From Candidatus Moranbacteria bacterium RIFOXYA12_FULL_44_15 (lineage in GTDB: Bacteria; Patescibacteriota; Minisyncoccia; Moranbacterales; UBA2206), in NCBI GenBank assembly GCA_001784815.1, contig MFSF01000011.1, positions 1 to 41,604 of the forward strand: 41,604 nt of DNA. The letters are read 5' to 3'. The notes under the pieces are model-generated. The model did not search any database and was not told the DNA's origin. It saw nothing but the letters and a program-made list of their open reading frames with translations. The position numbers were made by a program, and so were the translations under genes. Shown here in pieces: positions 30,408 through 37,316 of this stretch (within the stretch, counting starts at the first letter, position 1; each line of letters starts with the position of its first letter).

Positions 30408-31316
30408 ATGCGACAAATAAAATTAGGACAAACAACCTGGGTTCATTTCAAAGAACCGGACGCCGACGATGTTTTGGCAGTCGGGAAAAAGTTCAACCTC
30501 CACCCGCTTGTTATTGAAGAGTTTTCCACGCCGACGCTTCGCCCCAAAGCCGCCGAATATGACAACTGCCTGTATCTAACCATCCATATTCCCCTTTTTG
30601 ACGCTGAAAATAAAACCACCTACCCGGGCGAAATCGACATCGTTATCTGCGAAAACGTCCTTATCACCTCCCATGACAAAGACATCTACCAACTGACTGA
30701 TTTTTTTGAAGAACTAAAAGGCGACAAGAAAAAACGGGACGCTTTCGCCGAGAAGACTCCAGGGGCGCTTTTGCACTATATCGTCGAGATGCTGATGGAA
30801 TCGTGCTTCCCAAAACTCGATCATATTTCCCGCAAACTGGATTATATTGAAGAACAAATTTTCGCCGGCAATGAAAAGGAGATGGTTTTTGAAATTTCAG
30901 TCGTAAAGCGCGATATCCTGAACTTCCGGCGCACGATGAAGCCGCAACGGTCGATTTTCGAATCTCTGGCGCAAAAAGATTATAAATTGATCGAACGGGA
31001 CTTGAAACCGTATTATCAAGACCTCATCGGCACCAACATCCGGCTTTGGAACAATTTGGAAAGCGCCAAGGAAACAGTGGAATCCCTGGAAGACACCAAC
31101 AATTCCCTCCTTTCCAACAAGCTGGATATGACTATGAAAATTTTGACGATTTTTTCGGCCGTGCTTCTGCCGATGACCGTCTATTCCAATATTCTGGCGA
31201 TGAGCGCCGAGATTCCTTTCGGCAAAAACCCTCACGCTTTCTGGATCCATTTCGCCATAATGCTTATGATCGCCCTGGTAACTATCACAATTTTCCGAGT
31301 CAGGAAATGGCTCTAG
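30408..31316 (+). CDS. corA: CorA-like divalent cation transporter, GMN motif altered
   Basis: The 302-aa protein has the CorA layout: a cytoplasmic alpha/beta domain (WVHFKEPDADDVLAVGKKFNLHPLVIEEF), a long helical stalk, and two C-terminal membrane helices. The pore signature after the first helix normally reads P-x-T-x4-G-x2-GMN. Here it is LPMTVYSNILAMSAEIPF, so AMS occupies the GMN position. GMN is needed for Mg2+ selectivity in characterised CorA, so the ion or function may differ. The cysS gene follows 5 bp after the stop, or overlaps it by 10 bp. Confidence 0.85.
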   Translation: MRQIKLGQTTWVHFKEPDADDVLAVGKKFNLHPLVIEEFSTPTLRPKAAEYDNCLYLTIHIPLFDAENKTTYPGEIDIVICENVLITSHDKDIYQLTDFFEELKGDKKKRDAFAEKTPGALLHYIVEMLMESCFPKLDHISRKLDYIEEQIFAGNEKEMVFEISVVKRDILNFRRTMKPQRSIFESLAQKDYKLIERDLKPYYQDLIGTNIRLWNNLESAKETVESLEDTNNSLLSNKLDMTMKILTIFSAVLLPMTVYSNILAMSAEIPFGKNPHAFWIHFAIMLMIALVTITIFRVRKWL

Positions 31317-31321
31317 AAGTT

Positions 31322-32776
31322 ATGCTTAAACTCTATAACACCCTCACGAAATCCAAAGAAGAATTCAAACCGATTCACGCCGGAAAAGTCGGGATGTATG
31401 TTTGCGGACCCACAGTTTATGACCATTGTCATCTCGGACATGGCCGCGGCTATGTTTCGATGGATGTAATCAGAAAATATTTGGAATATTCCGGATATGA
31501 AGTGCGTTACATTATGAATTACACCGACGTTGGACATTTGGTGAATGATGCCGAAGAAGGTGAAGATAAAATTCAAAAAAAAGCTCGGAAAGAGAAAGTT
31601 GATCCGATGGAGATTGTTGAAAAATATATCGCGTCAGCCAAAGAAGATTTCAAAACACTTAATATCAAACCGGCCAATTTTAATCCTCGGCCGACGCAAT
31701 ACATCGCCCAGATAATCAAATTTGTACAACATCTGGTTGAAAAAGGGTTTGCCTATGAAGCCAACGGGTCGGTGTATTTTTCCGTCGAAAAATTCCCAGA
31801 GTACGGAAAGCTCTCAGGCAGAAAAACAGACGAATTGATTGAAGGCGCTCGAGTCGAAATCAATCCAGAGAAAAAAAATCCCCTGGATTTCGCTCTTTGG
31901 ATAAAGGCTGACAAAAGCCACATTTTGAAATGGGAAAGCCCTTGGAGCCTTGGTTATCCGGGCTGGCATATCGAGTGCTCTGTTATGTCATACGACCTCC
32001 TTGGACAAGATACTTTCGATATTCATGGCGGGGGCAATGAAAACATTTTTCCCCATAACGAAAATGAGATTACGCAAAGCGAGGCCTACCTTGGGAAAAA
32101 AATGGCTAATTTTTGGACTCTCTGGAGCATGGTTAATATCGACGGAGAAAAAATGTCCAAATCAAAAAACAACCACACGCTAATCAAGGACATTCTTAAG
32201 AAATATAACTCGACTGTTGTCAGGCTTTGGATAATCAGCTCCCACTACAGAAGCGTGATGGATTATACTGAAAATTCTCTTGGGCAAGCCAAAATTAATT
32301 TGGGAAGAATTACCGATTGGATAATAAATTTGGAAAATATCGCCAAGAACGCCGCCACTCCACTGGAATCCAAGAGCTTAGCTCTCGGAGAAGATATAGA
32401 TTTCACTCATATTTACCAAAAGCGTTTTGAAGACGCGATGGATGACGACCTGAACACCCCTCTCGCCCTTTCGGTTTTATATGAGTTGATCACGGAAACC
32501 AACAAGCTGACAACCGGAGGCAAACTGTCTTCCGGCACCGCCAAAGAAATTTTGGATTTTTGGAACAAGATAAACAAAGTTTTCGGGTTGATTATAAAGA
32601 AGGAGGAGCTGACTGTCCCGCAAGAAATTATCACGCTGGCCGAAGAAAGAAAGCGGGCGCGCGAAGAAAAAAACTTCCAGAAATCCGATGAATTGCGGGA
32701 GGAAATAGAAAAAATGGGATATGTTGTTGAGGACTTGAAAGACAATCAATATTCAATAAGAAAAAACAATGACTGA
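31322..32776 (+). CDS. cysS: Cysteinyl-tRNA synthetase
   Basis: The 484-aa class I synthetase has CGPTVYDHCHLGHGRGYVSMDV (zinc Cys plus HIGH-like), GWHIECSVMS, DIHGGGNENIFPHNENE (zinc and substrate His) and KMSKSKNN. MLKLYNTLTKSKEEF is the family start, giving 31322; an in-frame ATG at 31307 overlaps corA. The C-terminal tail is KMGYVVEDLKDNQYSIRK. A small gene overlaps its stop by 8 bp. Confidence 0.96.
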   Translation: MLKLYNTLTKSKEEFKPIHAGKVGMYVCGPTVYDHCHLGHGRGYVSMDVIRKYLEYSGYEVRYIMNYTDVGHLVNDAEEGEDKIQKKARKEKVDPMEIVEKYIASAKEDFKTLNIKPANFNPRPTQYIAQIIKFVQHLVEKGFAYEANGSVYFSVEKFPEYGKLSGRKTDELIEGARVEINPEKKNPLDFALWIKADKSHILKWESPWSLGYPGWHIECSVMSYDLLGQDTFDIHGGGNENIFPHNENEITQSEAYLGKKMANFWTLWSMVNIDGEKMSKSKNNHTLIKDILKKYNSTVVRLWIISSHYRSVMDYTENSLGQAKINLGRITDWIINLENIAKNAATPLESKSLALGEDIDFTHIYQKRFEDAMDDDLNTPLALSVLYELITETNKLTTGGKLSSGTAKEILDFWNKINKVFGLIIKKEELTVPQEIITLAEERKRAREEKNFQKSDELREEIEKMGYVVEDLKDNQYSIRKNND

Positions 32777-32951
32777 ACCAAAAAAAGAAGATGAAAAAAA
32801 AGATCTTGACTGTGTCGACGAGAAGTGTGATTTCAAGATGAGCAAAGACTTCAAGTCGGCTGAAGACAAGGTGGAAGATCTCAAAAAAGCGATTAAGGAA
32901 TTGGGGTATAAGATTGAGGAAACGGAAGAAGGAATCCGAATTAGTGAATAA
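32769..32951 (+). CDS. Small acidic protein, 60 aa, coupled to cysS
   Basis: It starts within cysS at ATGACTGA, so translation is probably coupled. The product is Lys/Glu/Asp-rich with two Cys (DCVDEKCDF). Its C-terminus (KELGYKIEETEEGIRI) resembles the end of CysS (EKMGYVVEDLKDNQYSI). No family recognised. It may be a duplicated CysS tail or a coincidence of helix plus hairpin. AT-rich word repeats follow. Confidence 0.5.
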   Translation: MTEPKKEDEKKDLDCVDEKCDFKMSKDFKSAEDKVEDLKKAIKELGYKIEETEEGIRISE

Positions 32952-33045
32952 TTTTTAATTTTTATTGAATTTTTAATTTAAAAATTATAAAATTTGAAAT
33001 TTATTAAAAATTAAAAACTTCAAATTAAAAATTCTAAATCCTAAA
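32950..33045. repeat. AT-rich word repeats between the cysS unit and dus
   Basis: AATTTTTAATTT / TTAAAAATT words recur in both orientations and can form long imperfect hairpins. They may include a terminator. The same vocabulary is found in priA at 20798-20832. Confidence 0.6.
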
Positions 33046-33074
33046 CTCTCTCCCCAAGAGAATTTTTATTTTAT

Positions 33075-34085
33075 ATGAACAGTTTCTGGCTCAAGTTTAA
33101 AAAACCAATTTTCGCTCTCGCGCCGATGGCGGGCATTACCGACAGCGCTTTTCGCGAAATTTGTCGGAGGTATGGCGCGGATGCGACGTACAGTGAAATG
33201 GCCAGCGTTAGCGCGCTGTTTTTTAAGCCGCAAAAAACTTTAGAATTAGTAAAATTCAACGACAGCGAGCGACCGTATGTTGTCCAGCTTTTTGGCAAAG
33301 ACCCAGCACACTTTGCGAAAGCTGCAAAAATTATATCTTCCCTGCCAAGACATGTAGAGACGCATCGCGATGCGTCTCTACAAACGCGTCCCGACGGCAT
33401 CGACATTAACTTCGGCTGTCCGGCCAAAAAAGTTTTCGGTCACGGTTCCGGCTGCGCCCTGATGCCGCAAAAAGAATTGGCGCGCGACATCATTTCGGCT
33501 GTTTGCGAAAATACCGATTTGCCGGTTTCCATAAAGATCCGCGCCGGACTAAAAGATACGACAGCACTGGAATTTATTGAAAATACCAAAGATCTCCCCT
33601 ACTCCGCCGTGATGATTCATTGCCGCACGTACGAAGGCGGTTTTTCCGGACCGGTGGATTTCGGCATCTGCGAAGAAGTGAAAAAAATAATTCCGGAAAA
33701 AATCGTTCTCGGAAACGGCGGCATCAACTCGCCGGGAGACGCGGTTAAAATATTACAAAATTATCCAACGCTTGACGGTCTCGGCATCGCCCGCGGCGCT
33801 TGGGGCCGGCCGTTTATATTTGATGAAATAAAAAATCTCCTTTCACGAAGCAGAGACGCATTGCAATGTGTCTCTACGGACGAATATGATTTCAACAAAA
33901 TAAAAAAAAATATGCTCGAACACGCCGAACTGATTTATCGAAATAAAGGCCGGTTGGGACTATTTGAAATCCGAAAACATATGAGCTGGTACGTCAAAGG
34001 CTTTCCCGGTGCCTCAGAACTCCGCCGAAAGTTGGTGCTGGCGGAAAGTTTGGAAGAAATAAAAAACATACTGAACTGTGCGTAA
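33075..34085 (+). CDS. dus: tRNA-dihydrouridine synthase (DusB-like)
   Basis: The 336-aa flavoenzyme reduces uridine in tRNA. TIM-barrel motifs: LAPMAGITDSAFREICRRYGA, YVVQLFGKDP, GIDINFGCPAKKVFGHGSGCALM (the catalytic Cys is in the GCALM context), SIKIRAGL, IHCRTYEGG, LGNGGI and LGIARGAWGRPFIF. Two GTAGAGACG palindromes are read in frame, at residues about 94-103 (VETHRDASLQ, just before the DINFGCP strand) and 259-268 (SRDALQCVST). Despite this, all active-site motifs are intact. Confidence 0.95.
   Translation: MNSFWLKFKKPIFALAPMAGITDSAFREICRRYGADATYSEMASVSALFFKPQKTLELVKFNDSERPYVVQLFGKDPAHFAKAAKIISSLPRHVETHRDASLQTRPDGIDINFGCPAKKVFGHGSGCALMPQKELARDIISAVCENTDLPVSIKIRAGLKDTTALEFIENTKDLPYSAVMIHCRTYEGGFSGPVDFGICEEVKKIIPEKIVLGNGGINSPGDAVKILQNYPTLDGLGIARGAWGRPFIFDEIKNLLSRSRDALQCVSTDEYDFNKIKKNMLEHAELIYRNKGRLGLFEIRKHMSWYVKGFPGASELRRKLVLAESLEEIKNILNCA
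33354..33381. repeat. GTAGAGACG palindrome, copy 2 (inside dus)
   Basis: Perfect 28-bp palindrome with arms GTAGAGACGCATCG / CGATGCGTCTCTAC, in frame. Confidence 0.88.
33850..33877. repeat. GTAGAGACG palindrome, copy 3 (inside dus)
   Basis: Arms GCAGAGACGCATTG / CAATGTGTCTCTAC with one mismatch and one G-T pair, in frame. The decay suggests it is older than copy 2. Confidence 0.8.
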
Positions 34086-34114
34086 TTTCTTCATAAACTG
34101 TCGAAAAGCGCAAG

Positions 34115-34142
34115 TTGCCGAGAAAGCATAGTTTGATATAAT
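34115..34142 (+). promoter_or_regulatory. Promoter of dnaB
   Basis: TTGCCG (34115-34120), a 16-bp spacer and TATAAT (34137-34142). The predicted leader is about 45 nt. Confidence 0.55.
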
Positions 34143-34194
34143 AAACTAACCGCAAGATGAACTAATTTTCACTAAAACGCTAAAAACCTAAGAG

Positions 34195-35556
34195 ATGGCG
34201 AATTCTTCCAATCAAAACCTGCGCGTGCCACCGCAAAACATCGAGGCTGAGAAATCTGTGCTGGGCGCTTTGATGCTGGACAAAGACGCGATCATCAAAG
34301 TCGCCAACCTGATTCGCGTGGGCGATTTCTACCGCGACGACCACAATTTGATTTTCGAAACTATGATCGAGCTGTACGAACAGCGGGAGCCGATCGACGT
34401 TTTGAGCTTGTCCAACCGGTTGGAAGAAAAAAAACAACTCGACAAAATCGGCGGATCCAGCTATCTGACGGAATTGGTCAACTCCCTCACCTCCAGCTCC
34501 AACATCGTCCACTACGCCAAAGTGGTCCAGAAAAAATCGACTCTTCGAAAATTGATCGTCACTGCCAGCGAAATATCGGAGCTGGGCTACAAAGAAGAAG
34601 AGGATGTGGAAAAAATCCTCGACACGGCCGAACAAAAACTTTTTTCCGTTTCGCAAAAATACATCAAACAGGATTTCATTCCGATCAAATCCATTTTGGA
34701 ATCGGCCTTCAACCGCATTGACGAATTGCATAAAGGCGACCACAAATTGCGCGGCATTCCCAGCGGCTTTCCCGATCTGGACCAAATCCTGGCCGGTTTC
34801 CAAAAATCCGACCTGGTGATTCTGGCCGCCCGGCCTTCCATCGGAAAGACCACCCTAGCGTTGGATTTCGCGCGCCAGATCGCCGTTAAAGAAAAAATTT
34901 CCGTCGGCATATTTTCTTTGGAAATGGGCGCCGACCAGCTGATCGACAGAATGCTGGCGGCGCAATCGGGAGTGGATCTTTGGCGGCTCCGCACCGGGCG
35001 CCTGAAAACCGGCGAAGGCGATGACGATTTCCAGCGCATCGGCGACGCCATGGGCGTGCTTTCGGAAGCCAAAATTTTCATCGACGACGCCGGCTCGGCC
35101 AACGTGATGGAGATGCGCACGATGGCGCGCCGCCTCCAGGCGGAACACGATGTCAAACTGATCATAATCGACTATTTGCAGTTGATGGAAGGGCGCGGCA
35201 ACGGAAGAGACGGCCGAGTCAATGAAATTTCCGAAATTTCCCGCGCCTTGAAGCAACTGGCGCGCGAACTCAATATCCCCATTATTGCTCTCTCCCAGTT
35301 GTCCCGCTCCGTCGAATCAAGAAGTCCGCAAATCCCCAAACTGTCCGACTTGCGTGAATCCGGTTCTATCGAGCAAGACGCTGACATCGTCCTCTTTCTC
35401 TATCGTGAAGATCGCGAAAAACCCGACACGCCCAACAAAAACATTGTCGAAGTGCATATTGCCAAACACAGAAACGGCCCCATCGGTCGATTGTCTCTAT
35501 ATTTCGAAGAAAACTCCACGACGTTTAAGAGCTTGGAGAAAGTACACACTGAATAA
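34195..35556 (+). CDS. dnaB: Replicative DNA helicase DnaB
   Basis: The 453-aa ring helicase has an N-terminal DnaG-interacting domain (PPQNIEAEKSVLGALMLDK), a linker, and a RecA-like domain: Walker A ARPSIGKTTLALDFA (about residue 215), GIFSLEMG, Walker B LIIIDYLQLM, ALSQLSRSVE and the C-terminal DLRESGSIEQDADIVLFLYRE. No intein or palindrome insertion interrupts it. It is followed by the element at 35561-35655. Confidence 0.97.
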   Translation: MANSSNQNLRVPPQNIEAEKSVLGALMLDKDAIIKVANLIRVGDFYRDDHNLIFETMIELYEQREPIDVLSLSNRLEEKKQLDKIGGSSYLTELVNSLTSSSNIVHYAKVVQKKSTLRKLIVTASEISELGYKEEEDVEKILDTAEQKLFSVSQKYIKQDFIPIKSILESAFNRIDELHKGDHKLRGIPSGFPDLDQILAGFQKSDLVILAARPSIGKTTLALDFARQIAVKEKISVGIFSLEMGADQLIDRMLAAQSGVDLWRLRTGRLKTGEGDDDFQRIGDAMGVLSEAKIFIDDAGSANVMEMRTMARRLQAEHDVKLIIIDYLQLMEGRGNGRDGRVNEISEISRALKQLARELNIPIIALSQLSRSVESRSPQIPKLSDLRESGSIEQDADIVLFLYREDREKPDTPNKNIVEVHIAKHRNGPIGRLSLYFEENSTTFKSLEKVHTE

Positions 35557-35560
35557 TAAA

Positions 35561-35655
35561 ACTCGCGAAAGCAGAGCTAATTTAAGCTAATTAGAACGAA
35601 TCTTCTAAAAACATTAGCTCCCATTGGCTTTCCATTCGCACGGCTTTAGCGAGTT
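35561..35655. repeat. ~95-bp inverted-repeat-ended element between dnaB and recR
   Basis: Ends ACTCGCGAAAGC / GCTTTAGCGAGT are inverted with one mismatch. The left 39 nt match 8389-8427 with 5 differences. It ends 6 bp before the recR start. Confidence 0.75.
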
Positions 35656-35661
35656 AATGCT

Positions 35662-36246
35662 ATGTTTCCCAAATCTTTCAAAAAACTCATCGATCATTTT
35701 TCCTCCCTTCCTTCCGTCGGACCTAAGATGGCTGAACGGCTGGTTTTGTATCTTTTCAAGCAGGACAAAGAAAGGCTGTTGGATTTTTCGGAAAGTCTGG
35801 GAAACTTGAAAACCAATTTGAGATATTGCAAAAGATGCTTCAATATCAGCGAGGAAGACCTTTGCGAGATATGCCAAGACGGCAAGCGCGAGCGAAAAAC
35901 CATCCTGGTCGTGGAAGAACCGCTGGATATCATCGCCATCGAACGCGTCAAAAAGTATAACGGACTCTACCACGTTTTGGGCGGAGTCATCAGCCCGAAC
36001 CTGAACTCAAAAAACGATTTAAAGATAAGCGAGCTGGAAAAGCGCGTGAAGGAAGAAAACATCGAAGAAGTGATCCTTGCCACCAATCCGACCACTGAAG
36101 GCGACGCCACGGCGCTCTATACTGCCAGGACATTGAAAAATAACGGCGTAAAAATCACCCGCCTGGCGCGCGGACTTTCCACCGGCGGAGACATCGAATA
36201 CGCGGATGAAATCACACTGGAAAGCGCGATTTTGAATAGAAAATAA
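35662..36246 (+). CDS. recR: Recombination protein RecR
   Basis: The 194-aa DNA repair protein acts with RecF/RecO in loading RecA. It has an N-terminal helix-hairpin-helix (LPSVGPKMAERL), a four-Cys zinc finger (RYCKRCFN ... DLCEICQD), a Toprim domain (ILVVEEPLDIIAIE, NPTTEGDATALY) and the C-terminal Walker-like LARGLSTGGDIEYADEITL. Length is standard. A minus-strand small ORF overlaps its 3' end. Confidence 0.96.
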   Translation: MFPKSFKKLIDHFSSLPSVGPKMAERLVLYLFKQDKERLLDFSESLGNLKTNLRYCKRCFNISEEDLCEICQDGKRERKTILVVEEPLDIIAIERVKKYNGLYHVLGGVISPNLNSKNDLKISELEKRVKEENIEEVILATNPTTEGDATALYTARTLKNNGVKITRLARGLSTGGDIEYADEITLESAILNRK

Positions 36247-36368
36247 AAACAAATATCTGCGTAGAGATTCAACCTGCGAGGAGTAAGTCTCTCCCCGGGG
36301 GGATATTTTATTGCACAATATCCCCAAAGAACAATACCAACCGACATCCAAAGCCACCCGCTGTTCAT
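36117..36368 (-). CDS. Small membrane protein, 83 aa, antisense to the recR 3' end
   Basis: A very strong SD (AAGGAGGAAAAT-ATG) precedes ATG 36368, followed by MNSGWLWMSVGIVLWGYCAIKY, one clear membrane helix, then a basic turn (PGERLTPRRLN). The last ~42 residues are encoded antisense to recR and look like shadow sequence, so the original gene may have been shorter or lost its stop. No family recognised. The start signal is the main evidence. Confidence 0.4.
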   Translation of the reverse strand: MNSGWLWMSVGIVLWGYCAIKYPPGERLTPRRLNLYADICFYFLFKIALSSVISSAYSMSPPVESPRARRVIFTPLFFNVLAV

Positions 36369-36406
36369 ATTTTCCTCCTTGTTTTTGCAGGACATTACAA
36401 TTTGCT

Positions 36407-36715
36407 TTAACCAATCTTCATTATCTCCACTTCCGTCATCGTCTGCCTGTGTCCGAATTTGACTTTGTATCTTTTTTTGGCTTTGAATTTCATGCCGACC
36501 ACTTTTTTGCCTTTGGCGGTTTTCAGAATTTTTCCCTCCACGACCGCGCCGTCCACTAGCGGCGTTCCAACCTTGGTCTCTTTTTCATCACCCAAAAACA
36601 AAACCTCGGAAAAAGTTATCTTCTCGCCTTCTTCTCCGGTCAACTTTTCCACCTTAATTTTATCTCCTTCTTTTACCTTGTATTGTTTTCCGCCTGTTTT
36701 AATGATAGCCAACAT
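36407..36715 (-). CDS. rplU: 50S ribosomal protein L21
   Basis: The 102-aa protein starts MLAIIKTGGKQYKVKEGDKIKVEKL and has the L21 pattern VGTPLVDGAVVEGKIL and KAKKRYKVKFGHRQTMTEVEI. The frame extends to 36772, but the extension only translates the leader hairpins. It is monocistronic: its usual partner rpmA is 28 kb away. The leader carries two tandem hairpins (36734-36763), and a promoter is predicted at 36819-36847. Confidence 0.95.
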   Translation of the reverse strand: MLAIIKTGGKQYKVKEGDKIKVEKLTGEEGEKITFSEVLFLGDEKETKVGTPLVDGAVVEGKILKTAKGKKVVGMKFKAKKRYKVKFGHRQTMTEVEIMKIG

Positions 36716-36733
36716 ATGAAAAGTTAAAAGTTT

Positions 36734-36763
36734 CAGCCAAAGGCTGATCCGCCTATGGCGGAA
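36734..36763. other. Tandem hairpins in the rplU leader
   Basis: TCAGCC-AAA-GGCTGA and TCCGCC-TAT-GGCGGA, two adjacent perfect 6-bp stems 19 bp upstream of the rplU start. It could be a palindromic repeat or an L21 autoregulatory site. Confidence 0.6.
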
Positions 36764-36818
36764 AAAGTGCAAAGTGCAAAGTTTGGGAAATTTGCAGTTC
36801 GAAACTCTTACTTTAGAT

Positions 36819-36847
36819 ATTTAATGCTTATCTGATTACTAAGCCAA
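36819..36847 (-). promoter_or_regulatory. Promoter of rplU
   Basis: On the minus strand TTGGCT, a 17-bp spacer and TTAAAT. Confidence 0.45.
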
Positions 36848-36882
36848 TATAGCGGATTTGGCGCTTTCTGTCAATCGCCGGC

Positions 36883-36911
36883 TTGGAATTTTATCCGGGC
36901 GCGTATGTAAT
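36883..36911 (+). promoter_or_regulatory. Promoter of the DUF378 gene
   Basis: TTGGAA, a 17-bp spacer and TGTAAT. Predicted leader of about 45 nt with SD-like GGGGGTGAG before ATG 36962. Confidence 0.4.
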
Positions 36912-36961
36912 ACTACCTGCCAAAGAAAAAGTCTTTTAAGGCGAAAGGGGGTGAGAGTTTT

Positions 36962-37207
36962 ATGAAAAATATGAACGGATGGGACTGGACAGCCTTGATC
37001 GTCCTGATTGTCGGCGGTCTGAACTGGGGGTTAGTCGGTTTTTTCGGCTTTGACCTTATAGCGGCCATATTTGGCGAAATGACGGGCATCACCCGAATCA
37101 TCTACGCGCTTGTGGGAATAGCCGCGCTTTACGGAGTCGCGATGCCCTTCAAGATGAGTAGCGGAGAATATATTTCGTCCCACGGGGGGGCGATGAAAGG
37201 AGTCTAA
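36962..37207 (+). CDS. DUF378 membrane protein
   Basis: The 81-aa protein has the DUF378 signature: DWTALIVLIVGGLNWGLVGFFGFDLIAAIFG, then RIIYALVGIAALYGV, with two membrane helices and the NWGLVG motif. Function is unknown. A purine-rich GGGGGTGAG lies about 8 nt upstream, and a strong terminator follows, so it is a single-gene unit. Confidence 0.88.
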   Translation: MKNMNGWDWTALIVLIVGGLNWGLVGFFGFDLIAAIFGEMTGITRIIYALVGIAALYGVAMPFKMSSGEYISSHGGAMKGV

Positions 37208-37249
37208 AAAGTAACTTCATCCCCTATGCCCGCCAAAAAAAGCTAAAAC

Positions 37250-37278
37250 ACACGGCAGTCGAGCCGTGTTGTTTTTTT
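37250..37278 (+). terminator. Terminator of the DUF378 gene
   Basis: ACACGGC-AGTCGA-GCCGTGT followed by TGTTTTTTT. Confidence 0.9.
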
Positions 37279-37279
37279 G

Positions 37280-37308
37280 TTGGACAAAGACGTTTTTTTG
37301 GTTTAATA
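37280..37308 (+). promoter_or_regulatory. Promoter of the PEGA gene, possibly leaderless
   Basis: TTGGAC (37280-37285) and a TTTAAT/TAATAT box near 37302-37309. The ATG at 37317 is only about 8 nt downstream. Confidence 0.5.
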
Positions 37309-37316
37309 TTGCCAAT

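Noticed and set aside
31046-31321. Long upstream extension of the cysS frame
   Set aside because: It lies antiphase within corA and lacks family similarity; the cysS family start is at 31322.
34180-34803. 207-aa open frame antisense to dnaB
   Set aside because: It is Phe/Val-rich shadow sequence opposite a certain gene, without start signals.
34195-35556. Intein or intron in dnaB
   Set aside because: The gene has normal length and continuous motifs.
36716-36772. N-terminal extension of L21
   Set aside because: It translates the leader hairpins; L21 starts at MLAIIKTGGKQY.
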